Source: Sulfitobacter sp. S190
GTDB taxonomy: Bacteria > Pseudomonadota > Alphaproteobacteria > Rhodobacterales > Rhodobacteraceae
Reading direction: 5' to 3'
Assembly (NCBI RefSeq): GCF_025141935.1
Contig: NZ_CP081120.1
Coordinates: 186,001 to 250,000, forward strand
DNA length: 64,000 bases
Shown here one piece after another: positions 1 to 10,344 of this stretch (within the stretch, counting starts at the first letter, position 1; each line of letters starts with the position of its first letter). The position numbers were made by a program, and so were the translations under genes. Below the pieces are notes generated by a model. That model saw nothing but the letters and a program-made list of their open reading frames with translations, was not told the origin of the DNA and ran no database searches.

Positions 1-555
1 TCTCAAGCAGATGATACCGCAGGTAACCGGAGGGATTTCCTCTATTATGCGACCGCAGGGACCGGCGCCGTGGCCGTTGGCGCCGCTGTCTGGCCTTTGG
101 TCAACCAGATGAACCCGTCGGCCGACGTTCTCGCGCTGTCGTCCATTCGCGTGGACGTGGGCGATCTGGAGCCGGGCTCGCAGTTGACGGTCAAGTGGTT
201 GGGCAAACCGGTGTTCATCCGCCGCCGTACCGAAGAAGAAATCGAAGCGGCCCGCGAAGTTGCGCTTGCCGATCTGCCCGATCCTGTCGCGCAGAACGAA
301 AACATCGGTGAGGCAGACGCATCGGATGCCAACCGGACGCTGGACGAAGCGGGCGAATGGCTTGTGATGATGGGTGTGTGTACGCACCTTGGCTGCGTAC
401 CATTGGGTGATGCGGGTGATTTCGGCGGTTGGTTCTGCCCCTGCCACGGGTCGCACTACGACACCGCAGGCCGGATTCGCAAAGGCCCCGCGCCGACGAA
501 CCTGCCCGTGCCTCCTGCCGTCTTCCTCGACGACACAACAATTCAACTCGGTTAA
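1..555 (+). CDS. petA: Ubiquinol-cytochrome c reductase iron-sulfur (Rieske) subunit, 5' end off the window
   Basis: Rieske [2Fe-2S] subunit of the cytochrome bc1 complex. It carries electrons from ubiquinol at the Qo site of cytochrome b to cytochrome c1, on the periplasmic face. The frame is open from base 1, and the visible protein opens with a twin-arginine-type signal anchor ([14 protein letters not shown]) followed by one hydrophobic segment. Both cluster-binding loops are present: CTHLGC and CPCHGSHYD. Family members usually begin only one residue before the first codon seen here, so probably just the initiator ATG is missing. petB follows after 12 bases and petC after that, giving the usual petABC operon. 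The family assignment is secure from the paired Cys/His loops. Confidence 0.97.
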   Translation, partial: SQADDTAGNRRDFLYYATAGTGAVAVGAAVWPLVNQMNPSADVLALSSIRVDVGDLEPGSQLTVKWLGKPVFIRRRTEEEIEAAREVALADLPDPVAQNENIGEADASDANRTLDEAGEWLVMMGVCTHLGCVPLGDAGDFGGWFCPCHGSHYDTAGRIRKGPAPTNLPVPPAVFLDDTTIQLG

Positions 556-567
556 AGGATAGTACTT

Positions 568-1911
568 ATGTCTGGAATTCCTCACGACCATTACGAACCC
601 AAGTCCGGCGGCGAAAAGTGGATCCACTCGCGCCTGCCGATCGTGGGTTTGATGTATGACACGCTGATGATCCCCACACCCAAGAACCTGAACTGGATGT
701 GGATCTGGGGCATCGTGCTGACCTTCTGTCTGGTGTTGCAAATCGTGACCGGCATCGTGCTGGCCATGCACTACACCCCCCATGTCGACGAAGCCTTTGC
801 CTCGGTCGAACACATCATGCGCAACGTGAACGGCGGCTATATGCTGCGGTACATGCATGCCAATGGTGCGTCGCTGTTCTTTATCGCGGTGTATGCGCAC
901 ATCTTCCGGGGGCTGTACTACGGCTCCTACAAGGCGCCGCGCGAAATCACGTGGATCATCGGCATGTTGATCTATCTGCTGATGATGGGCACCGCGTTCA
1001 TGGGCTACGTTCTGCCTTGGGGCCAGATGTCTTTCTGGGGTGCGACCGTGATCACCGGTCTGTTCGGTGCGATCCCGTTCATCGGTGAGCCGATCCAGAC
1101 GCTTCTGCTGGGTGGTCCGGCGGTGGACAACGCGACGCTCAACCGCTTCTTCTCGCTGCACTATCTGCTGCCGTTCGTGATTGCGGGTCTTGTGATCCTG
1201 CACATCTGGGCGTTCCACACCACGGGCAACAACAACCCGACGGGTGTGCCTGTGCGCACGACCTCCAAGGAAGAAGCTGAGAAAGACACGCTGCCGTTCT
1301 GGCCCTACTTCGTGATCAAGGACCTGTTTGCGCTGGCCGTGATCCTCGTGGTGTTCTTTGCCGTGATCGGGTTCATGCCGAACTACCTTGGCCACCCTGA
1401 CAACTACATCGAGGCGAACGCGCTGGCGACACCTGCGCACATCGTGCCCGAATGGTACTTCCTGCCGTTCTACGCGATCCTGCGGGCCTTCACGTCCGAA
1501 GTCTGGGTGGTGCAGATTGCTTCCTTCCTGACAGGCGGTATCGTTGACGCCAAGTTCTTCGGCGTTCTGGCGATGTTCGGTGCGATCGCGGTCATGGCCG
1601 CGGTGCCGTGGCTCGACACCAGCCGTGTGCGTTCGGGTCGGTACCGTCCGATGTTCAAATGGTGGTTTGCCCTGCTGGTTGTCGACTTCTTTGCCCTGAT
1701 GTGGCTAGGTGCGATGCCTGCGGAAGAACCCTATGCGACGTTCTCGCTGATCGGGTCGACCTACTGGTTTGCCTACTTCCTGGTGATCCTGCCGCTGTTG
1801 GGTGTAATCGAAAAGCCTCTGGAGCAACCCGAAACCATCGAAGCCGACTTCAAGGAGCATTACGCCCCTAAAGCCGGTGGCACGAAAACAATCGTGAATC
1901 CTGCGGAGTAA
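568..1911 (+). CDS. petB: Cytochrome b of the bc1 complex
   Basis: Membrane-embedded cytochrome b with the two b hemes and the Qo and Qi quinone sites. The protein is 447 aa with eight predicted membrane helices. The four heme-ligand histidines fall at H97, H111, H198 and H212, the same numbers as in the Rhodobacter enzyme. The Qo-site PEWY motif is visible ([16 protein letters not shown]). A purine-rich stretch (AAAGGATAG) precedes the ATG. It lies between petA and petC with gaps of 12 and 6 bases, so the three are almost certainly one transcript. The length is normal and nothing is missing. Confidence 0.98.
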   Translation: MSGIPHDHYEPKSGGEKWIHSRLPIVGLMYDTLMIPTPKNLNWMWIWGIVLTFCLVLQIVTGIVLAMHYTPHVDEAFASVEHIMRNVNGGYMLRYMHANGASLFFIAVYAHIFRGLYYGSYKAPREITWIIGMLIYLLMMGTAFMGYVLPWGQMSFWGATVITGLFGAIPFIGEPIQTLLLGGPAVDNATLNRFFSLHYLLPFVIAGLVILHIWAFHTTGNNNPTGVPVRTTSKEEAEKDTLPFWPYFVIKDLFALAVILVVFFAVIGFMPNYLGHPDNYIEANALATPAHIVPEWYFLPFYAILRAFTSEVWVVQIASFLTGGIVDAKFFGVLAMFGAIAVMAAVPWLDTSRVRSGRYRPMFKWWFALLVVDFFALMWLGAMPAEEPYATFSLIGSTYWFAYFLVILPLLGVIEKPLEQPETIEADFKEHYAPKAGGTKTIVNPAE

Positions 1912-1917
1912 CGTCAG

Positions 1918-2715
1918 ATGAACATGATCAAAGCAACCCTGGTATCCGCCGTTCTGGCCGTTGCCGCTGTACCTGCCGCATTTGCGGCGGGTGCGGAAAG
2001 CGCCCACAAGATCGAAAACATCGACTTTCCGTTCGATGGGCCGTTCGGGGCGTATGACGTCAACCAACTGCAGCGCGGTTTGCAGATCTACACCGAAGTC
2101 TGTTCGGCGTGCCACGGTCTGCAATACGTGCCGCTGCGGACGCTGAGCGACGACGGTGGTCCACAGCTGCCCGAAGAGCAGGTGATCGAATACGCCAAGC
2201 AGTTCGAGATCTATGACGCCGAGCTGGACGATTTCCGCGAAGCCGTGCCGACGGATCACTTTCCGATGTCCGGTCTGGAAAATGCGCCGGATCTGTCGCT
2301 GATGGCGAAGGCCCGCGCGGGTTTCCATGGCCCTTACGGGCTGGGCATCAACCAGTTCCTGAAAGGCACTGGCGGGGCGGAATACATCGCGGCCCTGCTG
2401 CATGGCTATACCGGTGAAGAGAAAGAACAAGCCGGTGTGACGCTTTACGAGAACAAGTACTTCCCCGGAGGCTGGATCGCGATGGCGCCGCCGCTTTATG
2501 ACGAAGCGGTCGAGTTCGAGGACGGTCACGCCAACAGCGTCGAAGCGATGTCCGAGGACGTTGCGGCGTTCCTGATGTGGACCGCAGAGCCCAAGTTGGG
2601 CGCGCGCAAGCAGGCCGGGTTTGCGGGTGTGATTTTCCTCACGCTGCTGTCTGTGCTGCTGTACCTGACCAACAAGCGCCTGTGGGCGTCCGTGAAGGGC
2701 AAGAAGAAAGAGTGA
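1918..2715 (+). CDS. petC: Cytochrome c1 of the bc1 complex
   Basis: Membrane-anchored c-type cytochrome that accepts electrons from the Rieske protein and reduces soluble or membrane cytochrome c. It is 265 aa. A Sec signal peptide ends near residue 24 (VPAAFAAG), the heme-attachment motif is C62-S-A-C65-H66, and a probable axial Met lies in [12 protein letters not shown]-terminal helix ([14 protein letters not shown]) followed by a basic tail anchors it. It is the last gene of petABC and is followed by a strong terminator at 2747-2782. The cbb3 oxidase encoded near the other end of the window is a likely downstream partner through a cytochrome c. Confidence 0.97.
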   Translation: MNMIKATLVSAVLAVAAVPAAFAAGAESAHKIENIDFPFDGPFGAYDVNQLQRGLQIYTEVCSACHGLQYVPLRTLSDDGGPQLPEEQVIEYAKQFEIYDAELDDFREAVPTDHFPMSGLENAPDLSLMAKARAGFHGPYGLGINQFLKGTGGAEYIAALLHGYTGEEKEQAGVTLYENKYFPGGWIAMAPPLYDEAVEFEDGHANSVEAMSEDVAAFLMWTAEPKLGARKQAGFAGVIFLTLLSVLLYLTNKRLWASVKGKKKE

Positions 2716-2746
2716 TGTCTCGGGCGTTACTGCCCTGACACACGCA

Positions 2747-2782
2747 AAAGGCCCGCTGCGGTGATCGCAGCGGGCCTTTTCT
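2747..2782. terminator. Bidirectional rho-independent terminator between petC and mtaB
   Basis: A perfect GC-rich inverted repeat (GGCCCGCTGCG ... CGCAGCGGGCC) has a 5-base loop. A run of T follows on the plus strand, and a matching A run precedes it, so it also works on the minus strand. It sits 32 bases after petC and 18 bases after the 3' end of convergent mtaB, and so can serve both. Confidence 0.9.
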
Positions 2783-2799
2783 TTGGGGTCAGTGAAAGC

Positions 2800-4056
2800 T
2801 CAGGCCGTCAGATATGTACCTTGGTGTCCGGCGATGCGGACGGGCACGATCAGGCCCTCGGTCTGCGGCGTGTCGAAGTGCACTTCGGCAAACTGGGCTG
2901 TCCGGCCCATATTGGGATTTTCCATCAACACGCGGTGGTCCTGCCCGACCTGCGCGGCGAGATGTTTTTGCACCTGGGCGTCCCCGGCGGCACGCAGACC
3001 CGCGGCGCGCTCCTTCGCGACCGGGCCACTGACCTGATTGGGGATTTTCGCGGCTGGCGTGCCTTCGCGTTTGGAGTAGGGAAAAACGTGCAGCCACGTG
3101 AGGTCACATTCCGAAATCAGGCGTAGGGAATTTTCGAAATGCGCATCGGTTTCGGTGGGAAAGCCCGCGATGATATCGGCGCCGAAAGTCATGTCGGGCC
3201 GGAGGGCGCGCGCGTCTTGGGCAAAGCGGATGGCGTCATCGCGCAGGTGGCGGCGTTTCATCCGTTTGAGGATCAGGTCGTCCCCGTGCTGGAGCGACAG
3301 GTGCAGATGGGGCATCAGACGGGGTTCGGTCGCGATGGCCTGCATCAGGTTTTCGTCCACCTCGATCGAATCGATCGAGCTGATGCGCAGGCGCGGCAGG
3401 TCCGGCACCAGACGCAGGATCCGCATCACCAGATCGCCCAGTTTCGGCGTAGCGGGCAGATCGGCGCCCCAGCTGGTCAGATCGACACCGGTCAGCACGA
3501 CTTCGTTAAAGCCCTTATCGACCAATCGCTTGATCTGGTCCACGACGACACCGGCGGGCACGGAGCGTGAATTGCCGCGACCGTAGGGGATGATGCAGAA
3601 GGTGCAGCGGTGATCGCAGCCGTTTTGAACCTGTACATAGGCGCGGCTGCGGGTGCCGAAGCCGTCGATGAGATGGCCGGCCGTTTCGCGCACGGACATG
3701 ATGTCATCGACCTGCACGGTTTCGGTTTCACCGATGAAATCAGCGGCCAGCCCTTTCCACGTATCGGGCTGCATTTTTTCGGTGTTCCCGATCACAGCGT
3801 CGACTTCGTCCATACGGGAAAACGTATCGGGTTCGGTCTGTGCGGCGCAGCCGGTCACGATGAGCCGTGCGTTCGGGTTCGCTTTGCGCAGCTTGCGGAT
3901 GTCCTGACGGGCCTTGCGGACCGCTTCGGCGGTGACGGCGCAGGTGTTTACCACGACCGCATCGCGCAGACCTGCCTCACCGGCGAGCTCTTTCATGGCT
4001 TCCAGCTCGTACTGGTTCAGGCGGCAGCCGTGATTTGAAAAGACGGGGGCGGTCAT
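2800..4056 (-). CDS. mtaB: tRNA t6A37 methylthiotransferase MtaB
   Basis: Radical-SAM methylthiotransferase that converts t6A to ms2t6A at position 37 of ANN-decoding tRNAs. The protein is 418 aa. It has the N-terminal UPF0004 domain with three cluster cysteines (SNHGC, VVNTC, VTGC), then the radical-SAM motif (CDHRCTFC) followed by IPYGRG, and a C-terminal TRAM-like region. The NHGCRLN opening and single-domain length fit MtaB rather than MiaB or RimO. Its start overlaps the dapF stop by 4 bases (ATGA), so the two are translationally coupled. Confidence 0.93.
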   Translation of the reverse strand: MTAPVFSNHGCRLNQYELEAMKELAGEAGLRDAVVVNTCAVTAEAVRKARQDIRKLRKANPNARLIVTGCAAQTEPDTFSRMDEVDAVIGNTEKMQPDTWKGLAADFIGETETVQVDDIMSVRETAGHLIDGFGTRSRAYVQVQNGCDHRCTFCIIPYGRGNSRSVPAGVVVDQIKRLVDKGFNEVVLTGVDLTSWGADLPATPKLGDLVMRILRLVPDLPRLRISSIDSIEVDENLMQAIATEPRLMPHLHLSLQHGDDLILKRMKRRHLRDDAIRFAQDARALRPDMTFGADIIAGFPTETDAHFENSLRLISECDLTWLHVFPYSKREGTPAAKIPNQVSGPVAKERAAGLRAAGDAQVQKHLAAQVGQDHRVLMENPNMGRTAQFAEVHFDTPQTEGLIVPVRIAGHQGTYLTA

Positions 4057-4886
4057 AGACAGCTCTTGATAAAGTCGGGGGTGAAGGTGCCATCGGCAAC
4101 GTGCATCGTCGGGCCGGTCATCCAGACACCGTCATCACGCCAGTCGATGTGCAACGTGCCGCCGTCGAGATCAATGCGAACGCTGCGTCCGGTGAGCCCG
4201 CGCCGCGCGGCTGCGACGGCGGTGGCACAGGAGGACGACCCGGATGCCAGCGTGATCCCGACGCCGCGTTCCCAGACCCGCATGCGGATGTGGTCCGGTC
4301 CGATGATCTGTGCCACCTGCACGTTGGTCCGCTGCGGGTAAAGCGGGTGATGTTCATGCGCCGCGCCGAAGGTTTCGAGATCAACGGCGTCTGCATCGTC
4401 GACGAAGAACGTGCAATGCGGATTGCCCATGCCGGTGGCCGTTGGCGCGCCGTCGATGGGGAGTGCGAGCGTGTCGGTCTCATGGGCGAGCGGGATGTCC
4501 TGCCAGTCAAGCTGGGGCTGGCCCATGTTGACGGACGTGATGCCATCGCCCGTGTCGCGGGCGTAGAGGTCGCCACGGTCGGTCGTCAGGTGCAGCTGCG
4601 TCGCGCCGGTTTCGTCCATCAGGTGGCGCGCAATGCAGCGTGTCGCATTGCCGCAGGCCGCCGATGTCGATCCGTCCGCGTTGTAGAAAACCAGATGAGC
4701 ATCGGCGGTGCCGTTCTCGATCACCGCGAGCTGGTCGAAACCGATTCCTTTCTGCCGATGCGCGATGCCGGTGATAACCCCTTGGGGCAGCGGGATTTCA
4801 TGCGCGCGCGCATCCACAACGACAAAGTCGTTGCCAAGCCCGTGCATCTTCATGAAGGGCAGCGATTTAATCTGTGTTTCGCTCAT
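4053..4886 (-). CDS. dapF: Diaminopimelate epimerase, second active-site Cys replaced by Ser
   Basis: Converts LL- to meso-diaminopimelate for lysine and peptidoglycan synthesis. The hallmark MHGLGNDFVVVDAR opening and the first active-site motif (AACGNATRC) are present. At the second active site, enterobacterial DapF has ACGSGACA with the catalytic Cys before GS; here the sequence reads ASGSSSCATA, so Ser occupies the catalytic position and the next Cys lies five residues later. The rest of the fold signature (MGNPHCTFFVDD, RVWERGVGITL) is intact. The start is taken at MSETQIKSL (277 aa); two in-frame ATGs 9 and 21 bases upstream are possible. It is coupled to mtaB by a 4-base overlap. Confidence 0.88.
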   Translation of the reverse strand: MSETQIKSLPFMKMHGLGNDFVVVDARAHEIPLPQGVITGIAHRQKGIGFDQLAVIENGTADAHLVFYNADGSTSAACGNATRCIARHLMDETGATQLHLTTDRGDLYARDTGDGITSVNMGQPQLDWQDIPLAHETDTLALPIDGAPTATGMGNPHCTFFVDDADAVDLETFGAAHEHHPLYPQRTNVQVAQIIGPDHIRMRVWERGVGITLASGSSSCATAVAAARRGLTGRSVRIDLDGGTLHIDWRDDGVWMTGPTMHVADGTFTPDFIKSCL

Positions 4887-4991
4887 GCGCCGCATATAAA
4901 GAGCCAAAGCGATTTATTCCAGCGTGGGGTGGAAGATTCACCGCTATAGGGGTTGACCCTGCCCGCGCTCTTTTCTAGATACGCCGCCAGT

Positions 4992-5067
4992 GGGCCCTTA
5001 GCTCAGTTGGTAGAGCAACTGACTTTTAATCAGTGGGTCGCAGGTTCGAATCCTGCAGGGCTCACCA
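4992..5067 (+). tRNA. tRNA-Lys (anticodon TTT)
   Basis: A 76-base cloverleaf. The acceptor stem GGGCCCT pairs with AGGGCTC, the D arm begins AGCTC, the anticodon loop is CTTTTAA with anticodon TTT, the T arm is CAGG-TTCGAAT-CCTG, and CCA is encoded at 5065-5067. It lies between dapF (divergent) and the marR gene. Confidence 0.97.
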
Positions 5068-5107
5068 CTTACACACAACGTATGACGATTGCGCCGCGAC
5101 ATGGCGG

Positions 5108-5623
5108 TCAGCCTTGCGCGCGCGCGATCAGTTCGCCTTCGACGGGGCAGTCGTGGCAAGCGACACTGTCGCACAAACGGCAGATCGTCATCGCATGTTC
5201 ACCGTCGGTGACCAGCGTGGTTAGAATTTTCTGTGTCAGCGTGGCGTAGAGTTGCCGTTCCTCGGGCGTCAGCGCCCCAAGGGCCGCATGCAGCGTACCC
5301 TGCCGCGAGGCGAGGATGCGCCGTTCAATCATGGTGCCGCGGTCCGTCAGGTACAGGGTTACTGCGCGGCGGTCCTGATCGGATTTTTGCCGTGTTACCA
5401 AACCTTCGGCGGCCATGCGGTCCACCAGCCGGACGGCGCCGGGGTGGGACAGGGACAGTCCTTTGCTCAGTTCATGAATGGTGATGCCAGGCGCGTGGCC
5501 TATGAGCGTCAATGCCGCCGCTGATACGGTCGCGGGCGCGTCACCGCTCGCCGCGCGCAGCAGACCGTCGGACAGGGCAAGCGCCAGCGCCCCGACGATA
5601 TTCTCAAGTTTTTTATCATCCAT
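5108..5623 (-). CDS. MarR-family transcriptional regulator with a C-terminal cysteine cluster
   Basis: A 171-aa winged-helix regulator. The MarR core runs from about residue 30 to 140, with recognition-helix region LSKGLSLSHPGAVRLVDRM and wing region VTRQKSDQDRRAVTLYLTDRG. The C-terminus adds a tight Cys/His cluster (CRLCDSVACHDC), which could bind a metal or sense thiol chemistry; this is inferred from spacing only. It is divergent from the GNAT gene at 5718, and two palindromic boxes lie in the 94-base gap. The nearer box is 11 bases from this start, which suggests autoregulation and control of the acetyltransferase. The ligand is unknown. Confidence 0.88.
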   Translation of the reverse strand: MDDKKLENIVGALALALSDGLLRAASGDAPATVSAAALTLIGHAPGITIHELSKGLSLSHPGAVRLVDRMAAEGLVTRQKSDQDRRAVTLYLTDRGTMIERRILASRQGTLHAALGALTPEERQLYATLTQKILTTLVTDGEHAMTICRLCDSVACHDCPVEGELIARAQG

Positions 5624-5633
5624 CGCCCAAATA

Positions 5634-5650
5634 TATGTGCGTGACGCATA
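5634..5650. promoter_or_regulatory. Candidate MarR operator, box 1
   Basis: Imperfect palindrome TATGTGCGTGACGCATA with perfect core GCGT-G-ACGC, just upstream of the marR start. It shares TAT-GCGTGA-GCATA with box 2 at 5672. Assignment to the adjacent MarR is inferred from position. Confidence 0.6.
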
Positions 5651-5671
5651 GACAGCAAGGCGAGATAAATG

Positions 5672-5686
5672 TATGCGTGAAGCATA
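5672..5686. promoter_or_regulatory. Candidate MarR operator, box 2
   Basis: Palindrome TATGCGTGAAGCATA (TATGC-N5-GCATA), 31 bases upstream of the GNAT start. The centre-to-centre distance from box 1 is 37 bases. The paired boxes cover most of the divergent promoter region. Confidence 0.6.
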
Positions 5687-5717
5687 TAAGTGATTTGCAC
5701 ATCAGGGAGACACCGTA

Positions 5718-6203
5718 ATGACAATCCGAACGCCACAGACCGCGGACAAACCTGCTCTAATGGCTCTTGCCGAAGCCACCGGCCTGTTTTCGCCGGAGGA
5801 GTTGGGCGGCATGGACCATATGATGACCACTTATTTCGCAGGCGAGGCGGAGCCGGGGCATTTCTGGATCGTGGATGACGCGGGGCCGCAGGAGGGCGGT
5901 ATTCGGGGGGCGGCCTATTGTGGCCCTGAAAGCTTTGCCGGACCGGGGGTGTGGAACCTGTATTTTATCGGTGTGTATCCCGATGACCAAAATGCGGGCA
6001 GAGGATCGAAGATGCTGCACCATATCGAAGACAAGCTGCGCGTAGATGGGCAACGACTGCTTTTGATCGACACGTCGAGCGGTGAGGGATTCGGCCTGAC
6101 GCGGGCGTTCTACCGCAAGCATGGCTACGACGAAGAGGCGCGGATCAGGGGCTTTTACGGGGCCGAAGACAAGGTCACCTTTCGCAAGGAATTGACCGAA
6201 TAG
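5718..6203 (+). CDS. GNAT-family N-acetyltransferase
   Basis: A 161-aa single-domain GNAT protein that transfers an acetyl group from acetyl-CoA to an unknown amine. The acetyl-CoA-binding region is visible as LYFIGVYPDDQNAGRGSKML (Q/R-x-x-G-x-G/S pattern) at about residues 88-107, followed by the conserved ARAFYRKHGY-like segment near residue 135. A good ribosome site (AGGGAGA) precedes the ATG. It is divergent from the marR gene, with two candidate operators between them, so the substrate may be related to the signal sensed by that regulator. The family is clear; the substrate is not. Confidence 0.88.
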   Translation: MTIRTPQTADKPALMALAEATGLFSPEELGGMDHMMTTYFAGEAEPGHFWIVDDAGPQEGGIRGAAYCGPESFAGPGVWNLYFIGVYPDDQNAGRGSKMLHHIEDKLRVDGQRLLLIDTSSGEGFGLTRAFYRKHGYDEEARIRGFYGAEDKVTFRKELTE

Positions 6204-6337
6204 CTGTTTGCAGGGGGTAATTCCTGCATTCGGTATGCAATTGTATGCAAAAAAGTGCCCCCTGCGTGTGGACGCCGATGGCCCTGTCGGATAGTGCTGT
6301 GCGGGAATTTTCACCAACCCAATGGAAGCGTGACGAC

Positions 6338-8551
<2,214 letters not shown>

Positions 8552-8577
8552 TCCACTCGGTCCGCTGACAGGATCGA

Positions 8578-8608
8578 CGCCGTCCGTTTTTGCGGGCGGC
8601 GTTTTTTT
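8578..8608 (+). terminator. Rho-independent terminator after icd
   Basis: Stem CGCCGTCCG / CGGGCGGCG (one G-T pair), loop TTTTTG, then seven T. It lies 27 bases after the icd stop. Confidence 0.88.
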
Positions 8609-8960
8609 GTGGATCCGGGGAGGGCGATATCCCGAGATCGACTGGAGGCAATCACGCGCCGGTGATCCGAGGGCATTCCGCTTCTAAGGGATTGATCGCA
8701 CTCGCCTTATCATCCGGTTCGCAGAGTGAAACCGGAAAGCAAGCCAATTAAAGCATAGCCAAACTGATTCAAATGTTACACATTCTCGTAGCAATGCCTC
8801 GGTAAGCAGGCAGCGTGAAACAACAGCGGGGAGGAGCGAAATCGGCTTGCGCCGGATTTCGGCATCTGCGGCCCTACTGAGATCGTTTCAAACGAACCGG
8901 CGCCCCTCAGGGGTGTCCAATGAAGGCCCCAACAGGGCAATACGCGAACGGAGTATATCT
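8609..8960 (+). promoter_or_regulatory. 352-base gene-free leader and promoter region of the ugp operon
   Basis: No credible gene is seen. The stretch holds a hairpin (CGAAATCGGC, loop TTGC, GCCGGATTTCG at 8837-8861), a perfect 13-base palindrome TCGTTTCAAACGA at 8883-8895 that could be an operator, and a short GC hairpin CCCCTCAGGGG near 8903. A ribosome site (CGGAG) precedes the ugpB ATG. I could not recognise a tandem CTGTCAT-type Pho box. A reading frame open from 8847 into ugpB was rejected as coding because it would hide the ugpB signal peptide. Confidence 0.5.
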
Positions 8961-10262
8961 ATGACACGCCTCACAATCGCATCTGTCGCAGCGACATCGC
9001 TGCTGGCCGGTGCCGCATTTGCGGAAACCGAAATTACATGGTGGCATGCCATGGGCGGCGCCTTGGGCGAAACCGTCAATGAAGTCGCCAACAAATTCAA
9101 CGCCAGCCAGGACGAATACAAGATCACGCCCGTCTTCAAAGGCACCTATGAAGAAACCCTGACGGCGGGTATCGCCGCGTTCCGTGCCGGTGAGCAGCCC
9201 AACGTCCTGCAGGTGTTCGACGCCGGTGCGGCGACAGTGATCGGTGCCAAGGGTGCCACGATCGCGGTGCAGGATCTGCTGGAGCAGAACGGCGCGGATT
9301 TCTCGATCGATGATTACATCTCGGGTGTGCGCTACTTCTATGCCGACAGCGATGGCAAGATGATCGGCATGCCGTTCAACTCCTCCTCGCCGGTGATGTA
9401 TTACAACGTCGACGCGCTGGAAAAAGCGGGCGTTACGCCGCCCCAGACGTGGGAAGAATTCCAGTCGACCACCGCGCCTGCGCTCAAGGATGCCGGTTAT
9501 GTTGCGCTGTCGCAGTCGCACCTGCCGTGGATCTTTACCGAGAACTTCCATTCGCGCCACGACTTGCCGTTCGCGACAGGCGACAACGGCTATGAAGGCG
9601 GCGACACCAAGATCCTCGTGAACAACGACGCGATCAAGGCGCACTTCACGGCCGTCACCGATTGGCAGGACAACGGCTATTTCGAATGGTTCGGCACCGG
9701 TTGGGGTGACAACCAGACGCCATTCGAGGAAGGCAAGGTCGCGATCTGGCTCGGCTCCTCGGGGTCGTTCGGCGGTCTGTCCAAGCTGGACCTGCCCTTT
9801 GAGTTCTCCGCCACCTATCTGCCTTACTGGGAAGCGGTGACAACCGAGCCCAAGCAGACCTTCATCGGTGGTGCGGCCCTGTTCGCAATGGCGGGCAAGG
9901 ATGACGCAGAGAACAAGGCAACCGCCGCGTTCTTCGACTTTATGGCGTCGCCCGAAACCCAGGTGTTCTGGCACAAGGACACCGGCTATGTGCCGATCAC
10001 CGAAGCCGCGTACGAAATGGCAAAGGCCGACGGGTACTACGAAGAGCAGCCTGCAGCCGAGATCGGCATCAAGCAGCTTTCGCTGCCTGCCGGTGAGCAC
10101 ACCAAAGGGTACCGCATGGGGTTCTACGTCCAGATCCGTGACGTGATGAACCGCGAATACGGTCGTATCCTCACGGGTGAGACATCCGTTGATGACGCGT
10201 TCAACAACATCGAAGCGGAAGCCAACAAGCTGCTGGAACGCTTTGCGAAAACACAAGGCTAA
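8961..10262 (+). CDS. ugpB: sn-glycerol-3-phosphate-type ABC transporter, periplasmic substrate-binding protein
   Basis: Periplasmic receptor that delivers substrate to the UgpAE permease. It is 433 aa with a signal peptide ending AAFA. Blocks shared with E. coli UgpB, recalled from the family, include TWWHAMGGALGETV, YKGTYEETLTAGIAAFR-like sequence, PFNSSSPVMYYN and the C-terminal WHKDTGYVPIT. The start is at MTRLTIASVAATSLLAG, where the signal peptide begins and a ribosome site precedes. It heads ugpBAEC plus a hydrolase. Substrates of close relatives include glycerol-3-phosphate and glycerophosphodiesters; the exact substrate here is inferred. Confidence 0.9.
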   Translation: MTRLTIASVAATSLLAGAAFAETEITWWHAMGGALGETVNEVANKFNASQDEYKITPVFKGTYEETLTAGIAAFRAGEQPNVLQVFDAGAATVIGAKGATIAVQDLLEQNGADFSIDDYISGVRYFYADSDGKMIGMPFNSSSPVMYYNVDALEKAGVTPPQTWEEFQSTTAPALKDAGYVALSQSHLPWIFTENFHSRHDLPFATGDNGYEGGDTKILVNNDAIKAHFTAVTDWQDNGYFEWFGTGWGDNQTPFEEGKVAIWLGSSGSFGGLSKLDLPFEFSATYLPYWEAVTTEPKQTFIGGAALFAMAGKDDAENKATAAFFDFMASPETQVFWHKDTGYVPITEAAYEMAKADGYYEEQPAAEIGIKQLSLPAGEHTKGYRMGFYVQIRDVMNREYGRILTGETSVDDAFNNIEAEANKLLERFAKTQG

Positions 10263-10284
10263 CGCCTGACGTTCAATCGTCGGA

Positions 10285-10310
10285 GGCGGCTGCGGGCAAC
10301 CGTGGCCGCC
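10285..10310 (+). promoter_or_regulatory. Stem-loop between ugpB and ugpA
   Basis: GGCGGC, a TG/TG internal mismatch, CGG, loop GCAA (GNRA type), CCG, then GCCGCC. There is no T run after it, so it is more likely an mRNA-stabilising or partial-attenuation hairpin that keeps the binding protein in excess over the permeases. Confidence 0.65.
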
Positions 10311-10344
10311 GCCGCTCTTTCATCGACACAACGGAAGGACGGGC

